Assembly: GCA_029582165.1 (NCBI GenBank)
Contig: CM055890.1
Coordinates: 9,427,787-9,491,786, forward strand
DNA: 64,000 nucleotides
Source of the DNA: Portulaca oleracea
Lineage: Eukaryota; Streptophyta; Magnoliopsida; Caryophyllales; Portulacaceae
Direction of reading: 5' to 3'
Shown here: one piece after another, positions 12,148-22,239 of the stretch
How positions within the stretch are numbered: position 1 is the stretch's first letter
How the letters are laid out: each line of letters starts with the position of its first letter
Position numbers and translations under genes: made by a program
The notes under the pieces: generated by a model
What the model was told of the DNA's origin: nothing
Database searches by the model: none
The model's input: the letters and a program-made list of their open reading frames with translations, nothing else

Positions 12148-13560
12148 TTTAGGGGACAATAGGAAAGAACTTAAATTAATAACTTGTACATTAATACATA
12201 AAGAGCAATCCGATTAGAACAGGTTCCTAACCGGGCCCATTCTTCCCTCCCCCACCCCTTCCCCTAAACAAATTAACCTTAACTATGTGGTGGGCTATAA
12301 GATTCCCATCACACTTAGTATACACGTAACTATAACTATCAAAAGACTGAACCAAAGAGTGAATTTCCTCCAAAACTACATCTAGGTCACTAAGAAAGAA
12401 GGCAACATATTTAAATGTTGAACTAAAAAGAATATATAGATAATCTGACTCAAAAGAACATTGCTATAAGAAAATCTTCACGCCAAATATATAGAAAATT
12501 GACAAGGCCTCGCCTTCGTCATAATAGGTGACTAGGTGGTTCTTACTTTGAGTTGCTGCCAAATAAGAGCTCAACATTCTTATCTATATCCACCACACCC
12601 GTCAATAGGTGGTGACCACACAGTAGTGCTTGCCATCTTTATCGTAGGCGCCGGTTATTTTGTTGATTGTACTCTTCAACATCATTACGAGCCCTGGTTA
12701 CTATCAATTCTGAGGGAGTCTGAATGTTATTGAACATATGTCATTCCTTGAACCCCACACCGGCCACACTGCTAAAAGATGAACCGAGAGAGCAACGACA
12801 TCATAGAGTTCATTATGACACATCATAATATGTTCAGGTGTGACCTTGGGCAATCCCAGTAAATCGATATCTTCCCTTATCTAAGTCCAAACATCACGAG
12901 AAAACCAAACTTAAACTGAAACACAACGCGAACTCCATCTTCTGTATTTTCTTCACACTGAACGGACATTTGAGGAGGGAACATGGTGATAATTAAGCAG
13001 GACAGTAGTTGGGAGGACGTTTGTACACCATTGCCACCAGAAGAATTTGACCTTTGGCATGGTATCTACATCCCACAATTTAGGTCAAAACATCTTGAAC
13101 TCGTCAAGATTTATGTTTGTGCCAAGAAAGTACGTTGTGTTGACAGTAAAGACATCATTATTGCTATATCACCATGCCAAATTGTCTTGTCCTCATTTGG
13201 AACTTAGAGGTATAGCTAAGATTAGTTCTCTGTCTCGAGTATTGAAATACTCTCGATCAGACTAACCTTCCAACTACAACCATCAAAATTGATCAAATCA
13301 CAGGCCTTATGTAAGTTTGTCCCTTATGGTTTCTCAATAGTAATCAACTTGTCCTGGCTATCGAAGAGCCACTCATCCTACCAAATATTAATGCGACTCT
13401 TGTTGCCAATATAACCCTTCCTTAAGAAGGGACTTTACCGCTCAAATCCTTCTCCAAGCAAAGCTTAGAGTAGGTCTTAGCGCAACCTCTAAGAATGATT
13501 TATCGGAAAACTACTTTGATAAACTTGGTGGAAAAGGAACCCTATGTTCTCTCTATATAC
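12143..13560 (-). pseudogene. LINE (plant L1-type) 3' end: zf-RVT and RNase H remnant
   Basis: On the minus strand the zf-RVT block reads PKVKFFWWQWCTNVLPTT (about 13095-13042), the usual PKV.FF.W......LPT signature. After a decayed middle comes an RNase H (RVT_3) part: EALSIF, then ESDYLYIL, DLDVVLEEIHSLVQSF and GNLIAHHIVK (about 12530-12290), matching the E-SD...L...F...H....N..AH pattern. CCCCTAAAAAAAA at 12157-12143 is a plausible LINE poly(A) end. Frameshifts and stops throughout; 5'-truncated, as is usual for LINEs. Confidence 0.75.
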
Positions 13561-13689
13561 TTTGATAAATGAAGATGACGTCGTTAGTTATATGCTATAT
13601 AAATAGCCTACCATGGCAATTCACGGAACAAAGAAGTAGCTCTAGCCTTTTCTATTAATATTAGTTAATCGGCCGGTCAATTCTATGGA

Positions 13690-15085
13690 TGGGTTAAATT
13701 TATCCGATTTGTATTTACCAAAATCTACAATACACAGAACTCATATTTTTAGCAAAATTTACATGAACTTAAAGTACACCTGGCCTGTATTTGCCCTAAT
13801 CAAATATACACTCAACCTATATTTAACTTATCCATCCGAATTGACAAGCCTAATAGCTTAATTTTCATTTGATGTTATGATTCTTGGTTATTGTAGCGTA
13901 TGAACAAAAAGTATAAACATTTACTTGAGTTCGAAATACACATGACTCATAGTTTTAATGTCGAATTTGCATGTACTCGAAATACGTCTGACCTGTATTT
14001 GCCCTAACCAGATATACATATGACCTGTGTATTTAACCCGCTCGTCCAAATTGATAGGTTTAGTAAGTTAATTTTCATTTGTGCTATGATCCTTGGCTAT
14101 TGTACTGGAGGGAAAAAGAGTGCATTTGTATATGAAATCCTTGGTTATTGTACTCGAAGGCAAAAAAGTAAATTCTAGAAAGACTAGCTATTATGGTCGT
14201 AGGTTATATGAACGAGTGAGGCTCTGTTTGTTTTTGTGATGTATAATAAATTTATTTTATTTGTCATACTATTAGTTATTTTATCTCATCTTTTTCACAT
14301 TATTCATGATCTCTTACCTGCTTTACATAATATATATTTAAAAATTCATTTATTTAATAAATATTATGAATGATGTGACTTTCCTTACTCACAATACCTT
14401 ATTAAGGCCCGTTCTTTTATGCGGCTGGCAGGCAGCGGTGCCACACCGCACCGCAACTTTCCATATTCCACCATAACCCACCACAATCTACCACAACCCA
14501 CCACAATCTACTTTTTCTAATTTAATTTATCTTTGTATTAAAAGTTAAATTTTCCATATTCCACTAGCACCCACCACAATCCACCACAATTTTCCCCAAC
14601 CCACCACAACTTTCCCCAACCCACCACAATTCACCACATTTCCTCCACACCACACCGCAGCTAGCCGTATTAAAGAACGGGCCCTAAAAATTATAAGCTA
14701 TATTTAAAAATTCATGTATTTAAATGTGTGACTTACATTCCCAAACACTATCCTATCCACTCATCCCATCTCACTTTTCCCACCCTCCAACTATCTTACA
14801 CTCTAAAAGATCATGACCCAAGTTTTGCAACTATTAAAATTATCAGTTGTTACCTGAATCTAGATACACTGACTCATATTTTTAATGTCAAAATTTTTCG
14901 ACCAAAAATACACGTGACTTGTATTGGCCTTTACCAAATATACACAATTTGTATTCAACCCCTTTGTCCGAATTGATAGATCTAATAACATAATTTTCAA
15001 TTGATGTTAGATCCTTAGTTATTGTATTTGGACCTTGAGGGCAAAACAATAAATTCAAATGTGAATATAAGCTGTACAAAGCAAG
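13690..15085. repeat. Three diverged copies of a ~220-240 bp unit, split by MITE DNA
   Basis: Units at about 13690-13905, 13920-14165 and 14835-15085 share TATTTGCCCTAA, CC(A/G)AATTGA.AG..T(A/T)AT and ATT.TCATTTG.TGTTA.GATTCTTGGTTATTGTA-like text. A MITE-bearing segment (about 14220-14750) separates copies 2 and 3. Non-coding. Confidence 0.6.
14404..14686. mobile_element. MITE, family 1 copy A
   Basis: Left end AAGGCCCGTTCTTTTATGCGG and right end (reverse complement) AGGGCCCGTTCTTTAATACGG form the terminal inverted repeat. The interior is a run of CCACAACC/CCACAATC units. About 283 bp. The GGCCCGTTC end resembles Tourist/Harbinger MITEs, but the target duplication is not clear. It appears inserted in another A+T-rich non-autonomous element (about 14220-14750). 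Confidence 0.7.
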
Positions 15086-15239
15086 TCATTTGTTATTATA
15101 TTGTATTAGATGACAAAATGGTAAATTTGATTGTGAATATAAGCTGCAAGGTAAACTACTTGTCATTATATTTATATTTAAAAATAAAATAAACATGTTA
15201 ATTAATTATTATATTTCCTGTAAATTTGGTAGGTAAGTT

Positions 15240-15500
15240 GTGGGTATGGGAAATGTTGAATTTAGGTAACTTTCAGTAATTTTCAGTAACTTTCAGTAAT
15301 TAATTTTTTTTGGTAAATTTCAATAACTTGTTTTTTAAAGTGAAAATGTTAATTTTTTTGATAAATTTCGGTAACTTTTTTTTTAAAAGTGAAAATATTA
15401 ATTTCGGTAAAAAATCTAAAATTTTTAAAGTGAAAATGTTAAATTTTTTTGGTAAATTTTGGTATCTTTTGGTAACATTCGGTAACTATCGATAATTAAT
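15240..15500. repeat. Degenerate short-period TGGTAA(C/T)TTT repeats
   Basis: Repeated CAGTAA(C/T)TTT and AAAGTGAAAATGTTAATTT units. The open frames here are low-complexity artefacts. It is followed by ordinary AT-rich DNA to 16340 with a G14 run at 15789-15802. Confidence 0.5.
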
Positions 15501-16339
15501 TAATTAACTTACCCCAAGATACCCATAAAATTTACAGATGAAATTTACAGGGCTAAGATTAAAAAAGTAAATTTGTGTGTGAACACAAATCAGTAGACAA
15601 AGATTCATAACACAAAAAATAAACATTGTTTTCTTGTTTATGAATGAGGAAGGGTGTGTTTTCTTTTCCACTTTTGATATACATCTTCCATTGTAATCAT
15701 TTGCATGATGGGTAGCATCCCTGCATGCATGATACATATTTTGTCCTTTAAGAGACAACTTTTTTGACTACAGTGGCCTTCTCTTTTTGGGGGGGGGGGG
15801 GGTCTAAGAAATTGAGAGAAGGTGGGCAAATTCAATTCAATTTAAAAACTTTAAAAATAAAATAAAGAAAATTTGTGCCATTTTCAAGTGACAATTGAAG
15901 AATTTAGACAATGATTTTTTGTCGAGGGAAATTTAGATCAAATGCTTTTTAGAAACCCCCTCTCTTTTTCTTTTTTTTTTTCTAGATTTTCAATCAATGG
16001 TGTCTAACTACCCACTTTTCAATTCCCTTTTGTTAAATTTCTTTGTATGGTGGTCCCTTGTGCATGACCTTGTTCCATATAATTAAATTGTAATCACTTA
16101 ACATGAAGAAAAAGAAGAGCAAAATTCAACGGCTTTGTGAGTACGAGTTAGAAATTTGGATGACTTTGTGTAAGGTTTTGGGATTTTTCATAGAGCATGT
16201 TTTTGAATTCTTAAATTTCTTAAGACAAAGCAATATAATAGTAGTATATATTTAATTAGTAGTTGTGATTTTAATTAGGTCTAAGTAGTTAGGATCTCTT
16301 TAAAGAATGATACTATTGATTGAAAATAAATTTGAAATG

Positions 16340-16768
16340 CACGTAGAAGGTTGCGGTGCCGCAGTCTTTAATTTCTACCACACCTTACCACATCATATTA
16401 TTTCTACTTTTATAATAAATCTCAAATTCTTTTGTATATAATTGGCAAAATCTTTTTAAATTTATTTTTTTTCCATTTCTTTTGTCATGTAATTGATTGT
16501 TTTGGCAAGATTATGATTAATATATGTTTGGAAGAGTAATTAACAACATACATTTCAAATTTATTTTTTTCATTTCTACATTTATAATTGATTGTTTTTC
16601 ACTTAATTTTTTAACTTGAAAAAACCAATTTACTTTCTCTAATTTAAAATTAAAAAACATCCACCCCACCTACCACAACTCCACCACAACTCACCACACT
16701 TTTTCAATTTTCACCCTACCGTACCGCACCATCACTGCACTCCACCCACCGTGTAAACGAACAGGGCC
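16340..16768. mobile_element. MITE, family 1 copy B (diverged)
   Basis: The right end, ACCGTGTAAACGAACAGGGCC, matches the family-1 terminus, and the interior has the CCACAACTCCACCACAAC-type text and GCGGTGCCGCA. The left terminus is less clear. Confidence 0.5.
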
Positions 16769-17470
16769 AGTAATATTAGTCACTATATATGTTATGCTTG
16801 TAGTTAAAGTTTAAAAATGTTGACTACAAATTTCTCCACATATATAATTATTTATTTTATAAAATTACAATCATTAGATTAGTAATAAAAAATAATTTCA
16901 CAATTTCACAAAAGTATAATGTTACAACTTTCAATTGATAAATACTCCTTCCTTTCCTTTATAGCGTCATGACGATTAATTTTACAAAACCAATGTCCTT
17001 GAGAAATAGAATAAAAAAAGTTATGTATGCAAATATACTCCTCTTATTTCCACCATTTTAGTCAAACACGGATTTCGATCCAAGAGAGGATAAAAGAGAA
17101 TTTTAAAAATCTCATTCATTAATTAAGAGTAATATGCATATTTTAATTAATTGAAATTATAAAATGACTGATAAAAATGTACAATATAGTTAGAAAAATT
17201 GACATTCATTAAGAGGTGAACGAATATTATATTTATAATTTATGGTCAAAATATATAATGCATCGATGGTCATGAAAAAGCCAAAATTATTAATGTTGTG
17301 GAATGCAGGGGTAGTCAATAATGTATTCAATAACCACTTTAAAATTTTGTTTGTAACAAATTAAACATTATACTCTTCTATCCTAGAAAATGCGATTGAT
17401 GATTGACTTTTGATGTTGAAATTCTTAAACTTTTATTATTAATTTACCAAAAGTTACTTTGGTTCACTAT
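16769..17470. other. AT-rich spacer, nothing recognised
   Basis: No coding frame, repeat pair or RNA signature that I can support. Confidence 0.4.
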
Positions 17471-18256
17471 GGGGGTGTTTGGGAGAAATTTGTTGGTATC
17501 AGAACTTTTTGGTATCAATTTGTTTTTAATGCATTATTTTGTTAATTTGTTTGTATAAAAAGTGTTTGGTAGAGTTAGTTGTTTGTAGTATGACTTTTTT
17601 GTTTGATTTCCAATTATACCCTTAGCTTTATCTTAAGTATTTTTTAACATTATGATTTTTTAATTCATTTTTTGGTTTTTCGTCCATATTTCTAGTATTT
17701 TTTCCATCGAATTTGTGTGTTCAACAAATAATCACTAAAAATTGGAATTTGTAATAATAGGCTAATAACTAAATTGTTCATTGATTGCCACATTTCTAGT
17801 ACTTTTAAAATTAATGTTGATATTCTATAAATTTTTATCCCAAATTTACTTTTAAAATTTGTATTAATTGCAACGATATTTTTTATCTATACATCTTAGA
17901 TACTTACATGGTAATCTATATTATAAACAATTAAAATAATTTGTATGGTTGTTTTGGTAAAAGATGGAAGAAAAATTAAAAAATAACCTTAAATAATTTG
18001 GATGACAGTATTTGTAATTTTTATGAAGTGTGTAGTCAACATGGTAATTTACATCTTAAAAAGCCAAAAGCCATTTACAAAAAGCTACTCTTTGTAGCTT
18101 TTTACAAATTAGCTTTTTGGGGGTGAAAAGCCATTTCAATCCGCCAAATTACCAAATTGGCTTTTTGAACAGTCAAACAGCCAAATGCCCCCCTCACCCC
18201 AAAAAGCCATTTTCTCCGAAAAGCTATCCAAAAAGCCAGACACCAAACAACCCCTA
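17471..18256. mobile_element. Non-autonomous DNA element (~786 bp) with GGGGTGTTTGG ends
   Basis: Left GGGGGTGTTTGGGAG and right (reverse complement) AGGGGTTGTTTGGTGTC form imperfect terminal repeats of the common plant hAT/Harbinger MITE type. The right third contains stem-loops such as AAAAAGCTA-CTCTTTG-TAGCTTTTT. No transposase. TAT flanks both ends. Confidence 0.6.
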
Positions 18257-18393
18257 TATGTAATTAGCCATATATATCCTGTGTGATGCGTGCACAGGAA
18301 GATTGCTAATTATTAAATTATCGAGAATTATGTGTGTTGAACTGTTTTGATAGAATATGTATTAAAATTATTAAAATCAAAATATTTAATTTC

Positions 18394-18553
<160 letters not shown>

Positions 18554-18809
18554 ATATCCTTTTAAATATTAAAAATAGTAATTTTTTTAATTAATCAATT
18601 TGAATAAATGCAAACAACTCTATATATCCTTTTAAATATTTTTCAATAACATCCCAAAAAACACTTGATCTTAAGCATCGGAATAAATGATTAAGATAGC
18701 AAAAATTATGTATATACATTATATAAACAATTTTGTTAGAAACGTTTTTTTTAATTAAATAAATATGAACTATTTATGAAAATAATTAAAATAAAAAGTG
18801 TTAAAAAAA

Positions 18810-19148
18810 TTATAAAGTATTAGTATATAATAGTAAATAACTAATAACCATGCTTCTAACTCTAGACAGGGTTAAAAACATTTGGATTATGCCTTGCGAA
18901 TCGGTGTTTTCTTTACAAGTCTCAGAAGAAATCGAACCAGCATATCTTATTTCAATGCTCATACACTCAATTGCTTTGTTATGAAGTGTATCAAAAGGTG
19001 AATTTGGATCAACTTGACTTGCTTTGGGCAGATTCAACTTGATGGTCTTCAGAAGCCTCATAAGACTCGACATCCATTGACTCTTGTTGCTATTGTCTAT
19101 CACATATGACATGAGCGCTACCGTCGTGCTTTTCAAGATTTGGAACAA
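18810..19148 (-). CDS. 112-codon open frame, no family recognised
   Basis: Codon use and composition look gene-like (MFQILKSTTVALMSYV..., then RLLKTIKLNLPKAS and AIECMSIEIRYAGSIS), unlike the low-complexity frames around it. No signal peptide, membrane segment or motif is identified. No TATA box or splice context is evident. It could be one exon or an exon fragment carried by a transposon. Low confidence that it is expressed. Confidence 0.25.
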   Translation of the reverse strand: MFQILKSTTVALMSYVIDNSNKSQWMSSLMRLLKTIKLNLPKASQVDPNSPFDTLHNKAIECMSIEIRYAGSISSETCKENTDSQGIIQMFLTLSRVRSMVISYLLLYTNTL

Positions 19149-19149
19149 G

Positions 19150-19375
19150 ATTACACAATTTTGGCTAGCTCTTGTAGTGTCTCATGATGTATACATTCGA
19201 CCCAGTTGAGTCTTTGTTTTGTCATTCTTGTTTTGCTTTTTTCGTTTGGTGATGCTTAGTTGGCTTTTGCTTCGGGCTTGTAGGGTTTGTCTCTCCCCTT
19301 CTTGTTTTTGGTTGTATTTTTGTTTTGTTAATGGAAAATTCTCGCTGTTTTTCTAAAACAAAAAAACTAATAATC
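19150..19375 (+). other. T/G-rich stretch ending in an A-run, possible retroposed 3' tail
   Basis: Text such as TTGGCTTTTGCTTCGGGC...GTTTTGTTAATGGAAAA followed by AAAACAAAAAAAC at 19357 resembles the 3' end of a plant LINE or a polyadenylated retrocopy. No coding part could be matched. 19376-19725 is AT-rich flank of the large element. Confidence 0.3.
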
Positions 19376-19730
19376 ATAAATTAAAAAGTAATTACTAAAA
19401 AAAGATAATATTATAATTTTTAATAGTATTTTTTTTATTACGAATCTAATTACATCAATTTTGTATGATGAATCATCATGCAAATTAAGATATTAACGGT
19501 CAAAGTTTTTAAAACAATTTCCTAGACGACATATAAATAAAAACAGAGGGAATACCATTTCAAAACGAGGCAAATAAACAAAACAATTTCAATTAGCCTC
19601 AATCATAAAAAAAACACCTGCTAAACTAAATAAAGTTAATAGAAGTAAACTTAAATTAAATCAAATTAACAGAAAATATTGATACATAATTATTGATTCG
19701 AACACTTTATGATCTAAACTACTCACTATG

Positions 19731-20867
19731 TGTAGACCCCGAAAAAATCTGCCGATCTTTTCGCGGCGCTACTCAAAAGAAGAGTTCTCTTTTTTAAATT
19801 GGGAGCCGACTAGGATTGCTTATCCATAATTAAAGGTTTAACTTTTAAGGACACTTTTAAGTTAACAAATTAGATTAGCCCGAAAACTCGATTTTATTAA
19901 AGAAAAGAAAAGATGGAAAGAGAAAAAAAAAAAGAGGAAGCTCGACGGGGAACTCGTCTGAGTTGCATAAAGACAAAACGAAAAAAAGAAAGAAAATAGA
20001 ACCCAGACGGGTTCCTGAAGAAGCAAAAGAGAAGAAAAGGGGCTAGGTACCCGTCTGGGTTACTGCCTCTGGCCCGGAGTAAATACGAGACGGGGAAACC
20101 CGTCTGAATTCCCTGCCACGAGAAGGAGAAAAAAATGAAAAAAAGTTTTCGGGAAAAGACAAATTGAAGGGTTAGAGTCGCCAGTTGAATTTAAGGATAA
20201 AACAACAAACCATTGAAAAAGAGACTCCGGCCTACGAATCCAAAGACGAATTCGGGGGTAAGATTCTGACGATAAAAATCATCAAACGCCTATTCAAACG
20301 AATAGACTCTACTAGAATTAAATTAAAGCGACAGATTTGAAAAAAAGGGGAGGAATTGAATAAATTTCATAGATTTATCATTAATGTCATGCAATAAAAG
20401 AAAGAAAAGATACAAGAACACGTAGGATTACATTATGTACAAAAATACAAAAAAAACTACGCTAACCTTTAAAATAAAGCACGCAAAGGAGGGAGAGGAG
20501 AGAAAGAATATACTAGTGTCAATACTCCTAGTATATTCCGGTGTGTCCTTTGTGGGTGATGAATGGTGGGTATTTATAGGGGGGAAATTAGGTTTAGGTT
20601 TACGGTTTGGAGGCTAGGTTAAGCCGCGGCGCCGTGGGAAACCCAGACGGGTTCCTGGAAGGAAAACGGGCCTCGGGCCCAGGAACCCAGACGGGTTCCT
20701 GTGGTGTTGGAGCTGAGCTCCGGCCCACTGAACCCATGTTCCCGGCATTTGGGCTTTGTATATTTTTTGGAGTTTTCGGTGGAAAGAGGCTTGCGTGCCA
20801 TTTATCGGTTAGCCTATTTTCTAAAACTGACACTAAAAAAGAAAATAAAATAGATACAAAATTCAGC
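19731..20867 (-). repeat. 3' LTR of the 20-kb element
   Basis: Matches 38585-39737 closely. The outer end TGTAGACC is intact and flanked by the target duplication. The inner end departs from the other LTR just after TTCAGC (20867): the expected ATCTACA is replaced by GCTCTGAGATAG. It contains the TATA box at 20571-20579 (minus) and six copies of the AACCCGTCTGGGTT-type motif. Confidence 0.95.
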
Positions 20868-20944
20868 GCTCTGAGATAGCCCCTTTGATCGAGTTTGAGT
20901 AAAGCGATGATCAAAGTAGTCTTGATGATCTTGGATATGAATCG

Positions 20945-21545
20945 AAGCACGCTAAGGTGGTTGGCGTTTGGAAGCGGGTCCTGGCGATGTAGATGTGATG
21001 TTCATCGCATTGTGAAGGCCCGATGATGGCCCTTGTCGCATTGTGAGGGCCCGACAATGGCCCTCGTCGCATTGTGAAGGCCCGACGATGGCCGCTGTTG
21101 ACGCTTGGAAGCTGGGTCCTGCGCCGTTGTAGATATGACATTCATCGCATTGTGAAGGCCCAATGATGGCCCTTGTCGCATTGTGAAGGCTCGACAATGG
21201 CCCTCGTCGCATTGTGAAGGCCCGACGATGGCTGCTGTTGACAAAGTGTCGCGTATTAGTCCGGCGACGGCTGATGTCATGTATTGTTAGGGCCCGATGA
21301 TGGCCGCCGAAAAGTGTGTCCTCGTATTGTGAGGGCCCGATGGTGGCCGCTGTCATCGCATTGTGAGGGCCCGATGATGGCCGCTGAAAAGTGTATCCTC
21401 GTATTGTGAGGGCCCGATGGTGGCCGCTGTCATCGCATTGTGAGGGCCCGATGTGGCCGCTGTCATCGCATTGTGAGGGCCCGATGATGGCCGCTGAAAA
21501 GTGTGTTCGTCTTTTGTGACTGCCTGACGAAGTATCTCGTGTATT
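20945..21545. repeat. Minisatellite with a ~33-bp unit in the 3' region of the element
   Basis: At least a dozen units built on CGCATTGTGAGGGCCCGATG plus ATGGCC(C/G)(C/T)TG, organised into higher-order blocks of about 100 bp in the left half and containing palindromic GGGCCC. Minus-strand open frames across it are repeat artefacts. A tandem repeat between integrase and the 3' LTR is a known trait of some Tat-group elements (Retand, from memory). Confidence 0.9.
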
Positions 21546-21609
21546 GTCCTGCAAAACAGAGGAGGAGGGTATGAAAATCAGAACGAGTTAGAGAATTTAC
21601 CTGTCAGCT

Positions 21610-22160
21610 TTAGTTCTCAGGAATGAGCTTGAGTTTGCCGTTGCTTTGGGTTTGAATTAGAGTGACGAATTTGGGCCTATTTGGGCCGTGCTGAGCTTGG
21701 GCCGGCTGCAAGAACCCGTCCAAGTTCGAGTGAACTGCAAATGTGAGTGCGCTAGGAACCCGTCCCAGTTCAAATGAGCTGCCAGGGTAAGTTGGGCTCA
21801 AAATTGGGCGTCTGCGTTCTTTCCGGAACTGGGCCAGCAAAATGGAACCCGTCCAAGTTTTGGGCTGCAAAAGAAGATTGGGCTCAGCGAAATAAGGCCA
21901 AAGAACTGGGCCGGCTTCTTCTTGGGCCATCTGGGTAAAACACATAAGGCTGTAGTAAACTTCTTCGACGGGCCGGCATCCTCTTCCTTTTTTTTTTTTT
22001 TTTTTTTGGCCAATGCATGGATAGACTTTTGGATAGATTTCCGGCCAATGCATGTTCTCCATTATCCGGATGCTAAGGGCCCGCCGCTTGACCACTTGTG
22101 TGGTGGGTGTGCATCCAACTTCCCTATAAAAGGGGGCATCCTCTTCCTCTTAAACTCACA
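21610..22160 (+). promoter_or_regulatory. Promoter of the antisense PMD gene
   Basis: TATA box TATAAAAG at 22125-22132 with a likely start near 22155 and a CT-rich leader to the ATG at 22240. Upstream (21660-21945) are repeated TGGGCC/GGGCCG boxes and three AACCCGTC(C/N)(A/C)AGTT elements at about 21713, 21753 and 21845. GGCCCA boxes resemble site II/TCP-type plant promoter elements (established family knowledge; function here is inferred). Confidence 0.6.
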
Positions 22161-22239
22161 CTTCAAGCTCTCTTCACTCTCATTCCATTGATTCTCTCTC
22201 TTCCTTGCTCAAAACCACTTATTTTCTAGTTAGGGAATA

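Noticed and set aside
15789..15802. G14 run as a quadruplex or regulatory element
   Set aside because: A single homopolymer with no further G-tracts nearby; most likely slippage or a sequencing-prone site.
20945..21554. Regularly spaced repeats resembling a CRISPR array, and a 200-codon repeat protein on the minus strand
   Set aside because: A plant retroelement minisatellite: the units are contiguous with no unique spacers, no cas genes are present, and the frames are by-products of a 33-bp (11-codon) period.
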